A stretch of DNA of 64,000 nucleotides, from positions 372,001 to 436,000 of the forward strand of contig JAJSLM010000001.1 in NCBI GenBank assembly GCA_026127925.1. The letters run 5' to 3'. Numbering within the stretch: the stretch's first letter is position 1; each line of letters begins with the position of its first letter. This stretch comes from Thermoplasmatales archaeon (GTDB lineage: Archaea > Thermoplasmatota > Thermoplasmata > Thermoplasmatales > Thermoplasmataceae). The translations under genes and the position numbers were made by a program. Positions 17,505-26,172 of this stretch are shown piece after piece. The notes under the pieces were generated by a model. It was not told the origin of the DNA. It saw nothing but the letters and a program-made list of their open reading frames with translations, and ran no database searches.

Positions 17505-19024
17505 AATTTTATCCGCTCCGATATTCTCTCATAGGTCAGTCCATACTTATCTGCGAGCGCATTGGCATAGGCCAACCCATTTGACTCTTGTCTTAAGATT
17601 TTGAATGTTCTTATTGCAGGATTATCCGGATCAACCTGACTTACCATGCTCACTGTGCCATTAAGTCTGGTCAAGTGATCGATGAAAGTAACGTAAACAC
17701 ACAGCGATCCTCTATCCCTCACTGTTTTTATGATCTTTGTTCCTATGGAAACGGCGTCCATCACGGAAGCAGAACTAAGCATTTCGTTTATTATAACAAT
17801 ACTGTTGGAGGTCGACCTGTTCAGTATTTCTTTTATGCGATGAAGATCATCCTCAAGTTTACTTCTGAGATTTTCAAGGTCTTCGCTTTTTTCAAAATGT
17901 GTGTATATTCCGTCACAAAGAAATAGTTTTGCTTCCGTCCCGGGGACCGGAACGCCCAGCAACCCGAAAAAATGCAGTTGACCAAACGTCCGTGCAAATG
18001 TAGTCTTACCACCATTGTTCGGGCCAGTTACGACAACGATCCTCTCTTTCTCTGACAGGTAAAAATCATTGGTTATGGTTTCTTTTTTTTCCGATGCTAA
18101 TTTGGCTGCAAGTGAAATATCAAAGGTTTCCTTAGCCGTCACTGCTTTACTGTTGGATATTTCAGGAATGCAGAAATGAAGGCCCATATCTTTCATAGGT
18201 CTGAGGAAATCACAGTACGAGATGTAGAATTGCAAATCATTGTAAAAATTTGATACTGTTGCATTCAAAAAATTCTCATTTGATTCATAAAAATTCTTCA
18301 ACTTATTAAACGGTTCATGGAATATCTTTGCAACCAGAGCAAGAATGGCTGCCTCGACGTGAGACATTCCATTGTTTTCTTTTATCCTAAGGCTTTCCTT
18401 GTGTGCGGCATACTCACCGAATCTTTGGAATGATTCAATAATTTCCTTGCTATAATCCTCGCCACCTGAGAATCCAGATACAGTAATTTTTCCACTTCCT
18501 ATAACCATGAGGTATTGCAATTTGGAAAGATCGTAATGTATTTCTTTCGCTGTTTGGGCCAGCGTCTTATAGGCTTCAGAATCTATGTAGTCAAGGAGAA
18601 AATCACGAAAAGAAGCTAGTCCAACCGATCTTATCTTAAGCTTGGAGAATTCATTTGACAAATTTTCAATAGATGAGGAATAGAGCATTACTGCCTCAAG
18701 GAACCATCCTTCTCTCTGATATTCGTAAAGCTTCTCTAGGGCTGATAGGTGTCCATTAACAGTTTTTAGATCAGATGAGAATTTCTTCAAAAGGCCCAAT
18801 AATTTGTCATCCTCGAGATCTCTGAATATAGCCTGCCGAAACTCAATCGCGCTTACGTCATGGAGTGGAGATAGAAACAAAGTCCTCAGTTTAAATTTTT
18901 CAAAGGGCTTAATTATCCTGGAAATGACAGGAGCAAGATTCAAATCCTTGAAGAAATCAGGTTCCGACGCATATTCCTCATAAAAATTTTCCGTAGATGT
19001 TCCAAGCAGACCTTTAAACTCCAT
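17501..19024 (-). CDS. MutS-like ATPase B (partner of ATPase A)
   Basis: 507 residues with the same plan as its neighbour: helical core then MutS domain V. Walker A GPNNGGKT (334-341); Walker B IVIINE (Asn413-Glu414), again NE instead of DE. The switch segment reads VTFIDHL, so the TH histidine kept in ATPase A is missing here. It also lacks domain I and the C-terminal Smr nuclease of MutS2. The start ATG lies exactly where a decayed transposase frame on the other strand begins, so the 5' boundary may have been shaped by an insertion. Full-length by comparison with its partner. Confidence 0.84.
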   Translation of the reverse strand: MEFKGLLGTSTENFYEEYASEPDFFKDLNLAPVISRIIKPFEKFKLRTLFLSPLHDVSAIEFRQAIFRDLEDDKLLGLLKKFSSDLKTVNGHLSALEKLYEYQREGWFLEAVMLYSSSIENLSNEFSKLKIRSVGLASFRDFLLDYIDSEAYKTLAQTAKEIHYDLSKLQYLMVIGSGKITVSGFSGGEDYSKEIIESFQRFGEYAAHKESLRIKENNGMSHVEAAILALVAKIFHEPFNKLKNFYESNENFLNATVSNFYNDLQFYISYCDFLRPMKDMGLHFCIPEISNSKAVTAKETFDISLAAKLASEKKETITNDFYLSEKERIVVVTGPNNGGKTTFARTFGQLHFFGLLGVPVPGTEAKLFLCDGIYTHFEKSEDLENLRSKLEDDLHRIKEILNRSTSNSIVIINEMLSSASVMDAVSIGTKIIKTVRDRGSLCVYVTFIDHLTRLNGTVSMVSQVDPDNPAIRTFKILRQESNGLAYANALADKYGLTYERISERIKL

Positions 19025-19224
19025 ACAAATCGCCTAACCTAAATCCTATAGGATCAGTTAAAGGAGTTATCAGTCACGTCTGGACAATTAACGGGAACTC
19101 CATCCCACCACAACGTATTCGTGAAGACAATTTAACATTTACGATCGTTTATTATGCTCTCAGAAAGGAAGTAAACGCCAAGAATATTAGAGAAACACCC
19201 GCTATTGAATGCGTTCTATCTTAA
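19018..19224 (+). pseudogene. IS630/Tc1-like transposase C-terminal remnant
   Basis: The plus strand is open for 68 codons and ends in TAA at 19222-19224. It begins PYKSPNLNPIGSVKGVI, close to the SPxLNPIExxW block that carries the last acidic residue of IS630-type DDE transposases; the Glu is Gly here. There is no start codon and no upstream catalytic part, so it is a dead end fragment. It fills much of the spacer before the acyl-CoA dehydrogenase and overlaps the start codon of the MutS-like gene on the other strand. Confidence 0.5.
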
Positions 19225-19445
19225 TCACGCTCTACAGCGTATTATGCACGAAAATCGTTGGCCTTACTTAAGGTTCAAATTATAATATCTTAAATAGAAA
19301 ATAAACTTCGCACAACAAAAGTAATGAGTATTATTCCTAAATCAGGTCCGCGGAAAAACTATGACCTGCACCAAAAAGGAAAGATTATAGCATTCAGGTC
19401 ACTAATCCGGGGCTTTCATTCTCGTACCATGGAGAGTTTATAAGG

Positions 19446-19478
19446 GATAAAATATAAACTATACAGTAATCCTCAACA
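19446..19478 (+). promoter_or_regulatory. TATA box for leaderless acyl-CoA dehydrogenase mRNA
   Basis: AAAATATAAA at about 19449-19458 is centred 25 bp before the ATG at 19479, the spacing of a leaderless archaeal transcript. No ribosome-binding sequence is present between them. The rest of the 19225-19445 spacer holds no recognisable gene. Confidence 0.55.
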
Positions 19479-20642
19479 ATGCCTTTCGAACCAGATGACG
19501 AGACGTTAAGCATGCTGAAAAATTCGGTTAAAGAATTCGTTTTAAGAGAAGTTGAACCTATGGCTTCGCGAATCGACAATGAGGATTATTTCCCAGAATC
19601 TGTTTTCAAAAAAATGGGGAAAATGGGATATCTTGGAATAACTGTTCCCGCAGAATATGGAGGTTCAGGTTTGAACATCGCGGCACAGGCAATAATAGAA
19701 GAAGAGCTTGGTTATTCATCGCCTTCTCTGGCACTCTCGTATGGTGCCCACAGCAATTTATGCCTAGACAACTTATATAGGAATGGATCGGAACTGATTC
19801 GAAGGGATTATGTTCCAAAACTTGCATCTGGAGAATGGATAGGTTCTCTAGCTTTAACGGAACCCGGTTCAGGTTCAGATGCATTGGGCATGAAATCCGA
19901 AGCCTGGAAAGATGGTGATAAGATTATCTTGAATGGCTCAAAAACGCTTATCACAAATGCTCCATTTTCTGACCTGTTTCTTGTTTATGCTAGGACAGGC
20001 GATAGTTACTCTGCGTTTGTAGTTCTTAGTTCGGATAAAGGTTTCTCACGGGGGAAAAAGTTCAACAAAATGGGAATGAGGGGATCCCCGACAGGCGAAA
20101 TTTATTTTGATAACATAGTTCTCGGAAAGGATCGGGTCGTAGGGGAATACGGCAACGGTAAAGATATTATCCTATCTGGACTTAATTCTGAGAGAGTCGT
20201 ACTCTCATTCATTTTCATAGGATTAGCGAGAAGAGCGCTGGAAACTGCGATAGAATACTCAACACAAAGAAAACAATTCAATACACATCTCTATCGTTTT
20301 GAACTGATAGAGGAAAAACTTGCTTATATGTATACAAAATATGAGACCAGCAAACTTTTAGCCGAGAAAGCTCTGCGTAATCTTGAGCGGAATCGTATGG
20401 ATTCTCTGAGCGCGGCTGCCGCCATAATGCATTCAACAGAGTCTGCGGAATATATATCGAGAGAAGCCATACAGATCTTGGGTGGTCTCGGATATACAAA
20501 GGACATGGTCGTGGAAAGATTGATGCGAGATGCCATCCTGGGTCAGATAGGAGCGGGCACAACAGAAATCAGGAAGCATCTAATTGCCTCCGCTCTTGTT
20601 AAATCGTTTAAGAAAGATCCAGAAATTCTAGGCAAGGCCTAA
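19479..20642 (+). CDS. Acyl-CoA dehydrogenase, isovaleryl-CoA-dehydrogenase-like
   Basis: 387 residues, normal for the family. FAD-dependent alpha,beta-oxidation of acyl-CoA thioesters. Visible parts: N-terminal helical domain, ALTEPGSGSDALGMKS and the FNKMGMRGSPTGEIYFDN beta-domain, and the C-terminal ILGGLGYTKD and IGAGTTEIRKHLI helices. The residue at the medium-chain catalytic Glu site (before GAGTTEIR) is not Glu; instead Glu238 in LNSERVV aligns with the catalytic Glu of isovaleryl- and long-chain dehydrogenases, which suggests branched-chain substrates. No ETF genes are nearby. Probably leaderless. Confidence 0.9.
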   Translation: MPFEPDDETLSMLKNSVKEFVLREVEPMASRIDNEDYFPESVFKKMGKMGYLGITVPAEYGGSGLNIAAQAIIEEELGYSSPSLALSYGAHSNLCLDNLYRNGSELIRRDYVPKLASGEWIGSLALTEPGSGSDALGMKSEAWKDGDKIILNGSKTLITNAPFSDLFLVYARTGDSYSAFVVLSSDKGFSRGKKFNKMGMRGSPTGEIYFDNIVLGKDRVVGEYGNGKDIILSGLNSERVVLSFIFIGLARRALETAIEYSTQRKQFNTHLYRFELIEEKLAYMYTKYETSKLLAEKALRNLERNRMDSLSAAAAIMHSTESAEYISREAIQILGGLGYTKDMVVERLMRDAILGQIGAGTTEIRKHLIASALVKSFKKDPEILGKA

Positions 20643-20659
20643 GATAATGCAGTGATTTA

Positions 20660-21688
20660 ATGTCTAAGGGAATGAAATGTATAGTTTGTGGTAAAAACGA
20701 CGCACAGATCGGTGCATTATGTACAGAATGTTTTATCGATGCACTGAAAATAGATACGAGGGATTCTATACCGCTGACTCAATGTCCAAAATGTGGTGCA
20801 ATCAAAATAGGAAACAGGTGGGTGTATAGCGACTTCAAACACTACTTGGGAAGACTCATTAAAGATGCCGTTAAATCTGATCAAGGTGGTGTGGAATTAA
20901 TCATCCCTGCAAGCGATATAAAGTTGGATTTTGACAATCAATCGATTTCTTTCCGCTTGGTAGTAAAGAAAGGTGAGACTGTTATTCAAGACAAGATGTT
21001 ATCCGTGAAAATAAAGTCTGCAAAGGAGAGTTGCCCGAGGTGTAATAAACTCACGGGATCGTATTATGAAGCAATCATACAGATAAGATCATACACCACT
21101 CGAAAAACACGGCAACTTGAGCAGGCAGTTAATTTGATCAAGGAATATACGAAAAAAGGTACCGGTAAAGAAGGTTTCATGATCACGAAAACTGTAAGCC
21201 TACCTGAAGGATACGATATTTACCTTATGTCGAAATCCGACGGAAACAACGCTTCACAGTTAATCCATGACAATTTCTTTTCGTACGTTCTGGCAACAAA
21301 GAAGTTAGCCGGAAGGGAGGGCGGAAGCGATCTATATAGATACACATATCTTGTACGTATACTCGATCTTTTGCCAGGTGAAATAATTTCAAATTCAGAA
21401 GGCAAGTTCATCGTCGTGGAGACAACGCCTTCAAAACTGACAATCGTGAGTCCAGAATATTCTACGAAAAAGTATCTTTCAACAAGAGACTTCTTCAGCA
21501 ACAATTACATTTTCCAGGGAGAAAAAGCAGTATTAAGGAAATTTGTACTACTCTCAACATCGGGTGATGAGAGTGAAGTCATGGACACAACGGACTTCAA
21601 GATGTTCACCGTAAGGGAACGCTTAAGTCACGACTTCGACGCATACATTTTTGATGGAAAAATATTTCCTGTACCTACAGCAAATTAA
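20660..21688 (+). CDS. NMD3-family ribosome-associated protein
   Basis: 342 residues. The N-terminal third has the paired zinc sites of NMD3: CIVCG with CTECF, CPKCG, and the later CPRCNKLTGSYYEAIIQIR signature, which is diagnostic. In eukaryotes NMD3 exports the 60S subunit; archaeal homologues keep the N-terminal fold and probably act in large-subunit maturation or quality control, but this is inferred. The C-terminal part (about 235-342) forms a predicted beta-rich domain. It follows the acyl-CoA dehydrogenase with a 17-base gap in the same direction. Confidence 0.87.
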   Translation: MSKGMKCIVCGKNDAQIGALCTECFIDALKIDTRDSIPLTQCPKCGAIKIGNRWVYSDFKHYLGRLIKDAVKSDQGGVELIIPASDIKLDFDNQSISFRLVVKKGETVIQDKMLSVKIKSAKESCPRCNKLTGSYYEAIIQIRSYTTRKTRQLEQAVNLIKEYTKKGTGKEGFMITKTVSLPEGYDIYLMSKSDGNNASQLIHDNFFSYVLATKKLAGREGGSDLYRYTYLVRILDLLPGEIISNSEGKFIVVETTPSKLTIVSPEYSTKKYLSTRDFFSNNYIFQGEKAVLRKFVLLSTSGDESEVMDTTDFKMFTVRERLSHDFDAYIFDGKIFPVPTAN

Positions 21689-21722
21689 TTCAACTCCACA
21701 GAAATAAGGTAATGGAATTCTT

Positions 21723-22985
21723 ATGAAAGCGAAGGCAGAATGGCACACATTGAGAAAAGTTATGATACATAGGCCTGGGACTGAAGTTGACTATGCAATG
21801 TTGGCTCCCTCACCTTTCCTTTTCGAAAGACCATTCAGGGTTAGAGATGCTATAAAGGAGCATGAAAACCTTGAAGAAGTAATGAAAGCGAATGGGGTAA
21901 AAGTCGAGCTTTTAAGCGATATTGTTTCTAGGAAAGGCGATACGAACAAGGCATTTAGAAGACTTTTAGAAGATAAAATTCTTAAATCCGTTGTTTTTTA
22001 CGGGAATAAAGAAGATACAGTCGCTGCTAAAACAGAGCTCAAACGGAATTTACCTTCACTCGATTCACTGACCCTCTTTAACATATTAACACTTGAACCC
22101 TCCATCGATTTGAAGCGTGAAACACCAGGGTTCACGAAATACCCGACAATTTACTCCAACATACCTCTTGCAAACCTTTATTTTATGAGGGATCAACAGG
22201 CCGTAGGATCGAAAGGCGTAGTTGTCGGCCGTATGAAAAAGGAACAGAGAATGAGAGAAACTGAGATAACGGAATTTGTGATAAGATATGCCTTCGGTGA
22301 AAAGAACGTCGCAAAGATTGATGAAAATGGATTTTTTGAAGGCGGAGATTTTATTCCCGCAGGTGACTTTTGCCTTATAGGAACTGGGCAGAGAACGGAT
22401 GAGAATGGTGCTTTTCAGGCGATAAATTCAGATGTTCTTGACTACGAAGAATATTGTGTTGTAGAAAACCCAGAATATAGTATTTCTAAATCATCGAAAT
22501 CAAACAGCATGATAAATATGCATCTCGATACGTACTTCAATATCGCAGGTAACGGTGTTGCTGTAGGGTCTGTGGAATCAATGAAAAAATCAATTGCCAG
22601 AGTTTACACAAAGGATAACGGAAAAAAAACTTTGCAGGAAAAGACTACGCTTTACGATTACATTCTGTCAAAAGATTTCAACATAATCGATCTTACCTTG
22701 AGTGAGCAGTTGAGTTATTCGTCAAATTTCCTGACAATTTCGGACAATAAGATTATTGTCGCAAATGTTTCAGATATTCTTAAACTCCTTATGAAGGGCC
22801 ACCGCTTCCCGGTTGATATTGAAAGGAGAATATCTAAGGAACTTAATGTTAATGGAAAGAACAAATTGTTCCCAAATAGAAAGGAAGTAAGTGATCTAGG
22901 GATAGACTATCAGCAGGTTGAATTAAGTCAACTCACTGGAGGATATGGTGGTGCGCACTGCATGACGGCTTCTTTGGAGCGTTAA
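21723..22985 (+). CDS. arcA: Arginine deiminase
   Basis: 420 residues. Hydrolyses arginine to citrulline and ammonia. The guanidino-group-modifying fold is complete: FMRDQQAVG with substrate-binding Asp, FFEGGDFI, the catalytic histidine in MHLDTYFNI and the nucleophile Cys413 in GGAHCMTASLER at the C-terminus. Length agrees with the family. No ornithine carbamoyltransferase, carbamate kinase or arginine/ornithine antiporter gene is beside it in this window, so the rest of an energy-yielding pathway, if present, is elsewhere. Confidence 0.92.
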   Translation: MKAKAEWHTLRKVMIHRPGTEVDYAMLAPSPFLFERPFRVRDAIKEHENLEEVMKANGVKVELLSDIVSRKGDTNKAFRRLLEDKILKSVVFYGNKEDTVAAKTELKRNLPSLDSLTLFNILTLEPSIDLKRETPGFTKYPTIYSNIPLANLYFMRDQQAVGSKGVVVGRMKKEQRMRETEITEFVIRYAFGEKNVAKIDENGFFEGGDFIPAGDFCLIGTGQRTDENGAFQAINSDVLDYEEYCVVENPEYSISKSSKSNSMINMHLDTYFNIAGNGVAVGSVESMKKSIARVYTKDNGKKTLQEKTTLYDYILSKDFNIIDLTLSEQLSYSSNFLTISDNKIIVANVSDILKLLMKGHRFPVDIERRISKELNVNGKNKLFPNRKEVSDLGIDYQQVELSQLTGGYGGAHCMTASLER

Positions 22986-23127
22986 ATCCTATTTTCTGAA
23001 TAAGTGCCGAAAACCTAGGTATTTATGAAACTCAACAATATTATTGAGAAAAATTTGCGAAACATTTAATTCTGCGTTACCATTAGGAGGAAGCTTCAAT
23101 TAATATTAATTTAATTAGAGGGATTTA

Positions 23128-23784
23128 ATGGCAAAGGATAGAGCTCAAAAAAAGAGTAAGGATAAGTGGAAAGAGAAAACATGGTATAGTATACTCGCTC
23201 CAGAGTATTTTGGAAGCAAAGAGATAGCGGTAAGCTTAGGATCCTCACCGGAATTAATGGTAGGAAGGAATGTTGAATATTCCGTATCAGATTTAACTGG
23301 GAATCTTAAGAAGTCAAATTCAAAGATCGTATTTCGGATCAGATCATGCGCAGGAACAAAGTGCTCCACTGCGTTTGTTGGTCATTCCGTTAGCGATGAT
23401 TACATAAAGAGAATGGTTAGAAGGCGAAAGGAGCGTTTGGACATTGTACAAACCATCTATTCAGCAGATAATAGTGGAATGGTTTGTAAACTCGTTATTG
23501 TTACAGACGGTAAACTGACAAACACGAAGAAGCTTGAGATTAGAAAATGCGCAGAAAATTTCCTTCAGGAAAAGGCAAAAACATTAAATTACGGTGATTT
23601 GGTTAAATATGTTATAGGCGACGAAATCCATAACGATCTTGCTGAAGCTGCTAGGGACATTTACCCAATCAGAAAGATAGAAATAAGAAAAACCGAGGCC
23701 ATAGGATTACCTCCGAGTGTACAGGAAACATACAGCGAACCTCCGAGCACCGATGAGCCTGAAAAGCTCGAAGAAGCCTCATAA
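23128..23784 (+). CDS. rps3ae: 30S ribosomal protein S3Ae (eS1)
   Basis: 218 residues. The WYSILAPEYFGSKEI start, the DLTGNLKKSNSKIVFRI segment and DYIKRMVRRRKERLD are the conserved blocks of the archaeal/eukaryotic S3Ae family. The C-terminal 25 residues are acidic and variable. An AT-rich stretch (TTAATATTAATTTAATT near 23098-23115) supplies the promoter. A tRNA-Met gene starts nine bases after the stop. Confidence 0.95.
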   Translation: MAKDRAQKKSKDKWKEKTWYSILAPEYFGSKEIAVSLGSSPELMVGRNVEYSVSDLTGNLKKSNSKIVFRIRSCAGTKCSTAFVGHSVSDDYIKRMVRRRKERLDIVQTIYSADNSGMVCKLVIVTDGKLTNTKKLEIRKCAENFLQEKAKTLNYGDLVKYVIGDEIHNDLAEAARDIYPIRKIEIRKTEAIGLPPSVQETYSEPPSTDEPEKLEEAS

Positions 23785-23793
23785 ATCATCGAT

Positions 23794-23887
23794 GCCGGGA
23801 TAGCTCAGTTGGTGGAGCGCCGGACTCATAAGAATTTGATTGTTCTGGGAAATCCGGAGGTCTCGGGTTCGACCCCCGATCCCGGCA
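23794..23887 (+). tRNA. tRNA-Met (CAT) with a 21-nt intron
   Basis: Acceptor GCCGGGA/TCCCGGC, D-stem GCTC/GAGC, anticodon stem CCGGA/TCCGG, T-loop TTCGACC, discriminator A. The anticodon loop CTCATA is interrupted after position 37 by about 23831-23851 (boundary uncertain by one or two A residues); the intron pairs AGAA with TTCT and would be removed by the archaeal splicing endonuclease. Removing it gives a 73-nt elongator-type tRNA. Without experiment the CAT anticodon could also belong to a tRNA-Ile modified at C34, but the body looks like elongator Met. Confidence 0.85.
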
Positions 23888-24159
23888 TAAAATCGTATCT
23901 GATATTTCACTATAGTCGAATTGACTGATGCTCTCTGACATTGAGGGCGCAATATAATTTCATTGCTGGTACGTTTAAAAAACGTTGGAAGAAGTAGGCT
24001 ATGATCCAGGATTAAAAGTCTGAATTATAAGTGGTTAACGATAGTGTTGTAGGCTACACGTCGTTTATCTCTTAAATTTCAGGGTTCTAAATAGATTACA
24101 TTGAGAAACCCCTTTTCCGATTTCCTATAATTCTGTTCTTGAAAATTGTAGCAATCGTA

Positions 24160-24195
24160 GTTACAATATATATATATCAAAGTATTTTGATTCAT
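24160..24195 (+). promoter_or_regulatory. Strong TATA box, leaderless start of secreted-protein gene
   Basis: AATATATATATA at 24166-24177 is centred 25 bp before ATG 24196. This decides the start of the next gene: the frame is open to 24139 but the upstream part would precede the promoter. The spacer 23888-24159 shows no gene. Confidence 0.6.
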
Positions 24196-25350
24196 ATGAA
24201 CAAAAAAATAAAGTATTTAGGTGTTGTTTTTATGGCGACTGTGATGGTGTTTCTAGTTTTTTCCGGAATTACACATGCTGCTGTAGTAAATAATAAGAGC
24301 CCTGTAGTGAATGGCGATTCTCAGGCAATAGTTAAAACTTCTAGCCAAAATGCAACTGTTATATTTGCTAAAGAATTTGATTCCTGGTATCTTACTAATT
24401 TCCCAGGAAGTACTATAAACGAATTCAAAAGTATGAGTACAGTGGAAAGAGATACGATTGTTAAGAAATTTCTTGAGAAAGAACCAAGCTCTATTGAACT
24501 TTTACGATGGAATAGAAATCAAGAATTGTTACGTTTTAACTCTTTGGATGCAAAATTAGCTAACAAAACTTTCTCATCTTTGAGAAATGAGAAATTCCCA
24601 CCTGGTTTCTCTAAGCATTTGGTTGGTGCCAATGTCTTTTATGAAAAACAGACAGGTAGCGTCTCATCTATACTTTTGAAAATATCACCAGACTCATTGC
24701 CAAAAGGAGTCTATTTTGATAGTGGAATGTGGGTAATGGTAACAGTGAATTATTTTGTTTATCATGCTCCATGGTGGCTCGGGGGATGGTCTGTTACTTA
24801 TGGTGAACATGACGTAATCAACTCCCTGTATGCCGGAAACAGCGCCCAAAGATATTATAATCACGTAACTAGCGAAACCAATGACTACAGTATACTTGCT
24901 AGCATTGCTCTAGCCGTTTTGGGCGCAACGGTAGCTCTTGCCCCTGCTACGATTGGTTTAAACGCATTAGCTGGAGCAATAATAGGGGCGGCACTTATTG
25001 CTGCTGGAGCGGTCATTCAGGTTCTCCAAGTAGTGTGGGATAACGACTTCACATCTCTCTACGAGTCTACCTATGCGAATGAACACAGCGGGGATAAATA
25101 TATATGGATGTTTGATAGCGTCGATTATTACTATCCATGGGTAACTGTTGTTGGTTCCCTTGTATCATCTATTGGGATGTACGGGTATTTGAGCAACATG
25201 AACACTATAACTTTTATTCCTAATGTCCCTATGGTAGCATATGAATCTTTCTCAGGTGTAGCCATAGTTGCTTCTATAAGTGATTTAGCTCATGAAATAG
25301 CAAACAAGATAGGGTGGAACACGTGGGGATATGGAGGATCATATTCCTGA
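24196..25350 (+). CDS. Secreted or membrane-attached protein, unknown function
   Basis: 384 residues from the ATG that fits the TATA box. A clear signal peptide (MNKKIKYLGVVFMATVMVFL to about residue 28, cleaved near THAA) leads a helical, charged region (about 45-145) and a Trp/Tyr-rich stretch (WVMVTVNYFVYHAPWWLGGW). Then comes a long Gly/Ala-rich hydrophobic hairpin at about 230-275 (LAVLGATVALAPATIG, LAGAIIGAALIAAGAVI), like membrane-inserting segments of bacteriocins or porins. No homologue is recognised. The next gene codes for a small membrane protein 15 bases downstream, so toxin-plus-immunity is one reading, but it is only a hypothesis. Confidence 0.6.
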   Translation: MNKKIKYLGVVFMATVMVFLVFSGITHAAVVNNKSPVVNGDSQAIVKTSSQNATVIFAKEFDSWYLTNFPGSTINEFKSMSTVERDTIVKKFLEKEPSSIELLRWNRNQELLRFNSLDAKLANKTFSSLRNEKFPPGFSKHLVGANVFYEKQTGSVSSILLKISPDSLPKGVYFDSGMWVMVTVNYFVYHAPWWLGGWSVTYGEHDVINSLYAGNSAQRYYNHVTSETNDYSILASIALAVLGATVALAPATIGLNALAGAIIGAALIAAGAVIQVLQVVWDNDFTSLYESTYANEHSGDKYIWMFDSVDYYYPWVTVVGSLVSSIGMYGYLSNMNTITFIPNVPMVAYESFSGVAIVASISDLAHEIANKIGWNTWGYGGSYS

Positions 25351-25365
25351 AGATTTAGTGGGAGA

Positions 25366-25698
25366 GTGAAAAAAACGAATTTGGATGAAGTATTCACGTA
25401 TGCGTTGATTGGCTTTTCGGTATCTTTTTTACTTATCTTTTTCTACTCGGTAAAAGCTTACAAATGGTCCAAAGGAAAGAACGCACCAATCTTGTATGGG
25501 AGAATGCTATTATCTGCTTTATTGTCTTTATACTTTATACCAGTTACGATTTTTTTCTTAATGAATCAAGAAAGTATAAGGTTCCCTCTAGTAGATTTAG
25601 TATTTCTGCTAGGGCCGTTAATTGCTATTTGGGTATCCTTATTATTTGTGTATTTAAAATATGGGTACGAGGGTATTAAACAAAAACCTGTCAAGTAA
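25366..25698 (+). CDS. Small three-helix membrane protein, unknown function
   Basis: 110 residues from a GTG preceded by GTGGGAG. Three hydrophobic segments (about 10-30, 46-67, 78-100), the last followed by a basic tail (KYGYEGIKQKPVK). It follows the secreted-protein gene with a 15-base gap and almost certainly shares its transcript. Size and topology resemble immunity proteins of archaeal and bacterial peptide toxins, but no family match is visible, so function stays unknown. Confidence 0.55.
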   Translation: MKKTNLDEVFTYALIGFSVSFLLIFFYSVKAYKWSKGKNAPILYGRMLLSALLSLYFIPVTIFFLMNQESIRFPLVDLVFLLGPLIAIWVSLLFVYLKYGYEGIKQKPVK

Positions 25699-26172
25699 AC
25701 TGACAGCTTAACTGAGCCTTTATTTGTTTATTCGAAACAATTGTTTACAACTTATCAATTTAGGCACTTGATTGATGTTCACCTCAACCTTACTAAATTA
25801 TCAAACAGAATCTCACATGGCTTTGGTATCCTAGATATCTTAATTGCCGAGAGCTTTGTTCTATTGTTTCGACTATTGTTCGCACTAATGATAGATAACG
25901 CCAGACTATGCTGTAATTAAGGTTGTTACAGGCGCAGTATTAGCGACGATATTGAGTATAGACACTAATTTTATAACTTCCGATAATAACTCGTATTGCG
26001 GTTCAATACAAACTAAATTTTTATATTTCACTAAATAATATAACAGTGATGATGCACCATTGAGAGCTGTCATACACAGATGGATAACCAACGTGCGAAT
26101 TGAATAGTTTCCCCATGGGAAACCAAACGTTAAGGAACTCAGATTCAGTGGGCAATTATTGAGGTAAGTTCC
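25699..26172. other. Spacer with a decayed reading frame
   Basis: No intact gene. On the plus strand one frame from about 25898 reads ITPDYAVIKVVTGAVL to TAA (26037), then YNSDDAPLRAVIHRWITNVRIE to TAG (26106), then FPHGKPNVKELRFSGQLLR to TAA (26166). Three segments in one frame separated by stops suggest a dead gene of unknown identity, though chance cannot be ruled out in AT-rich DNA. The minus-strand frame here is its shadow. Confidence 0.3.
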
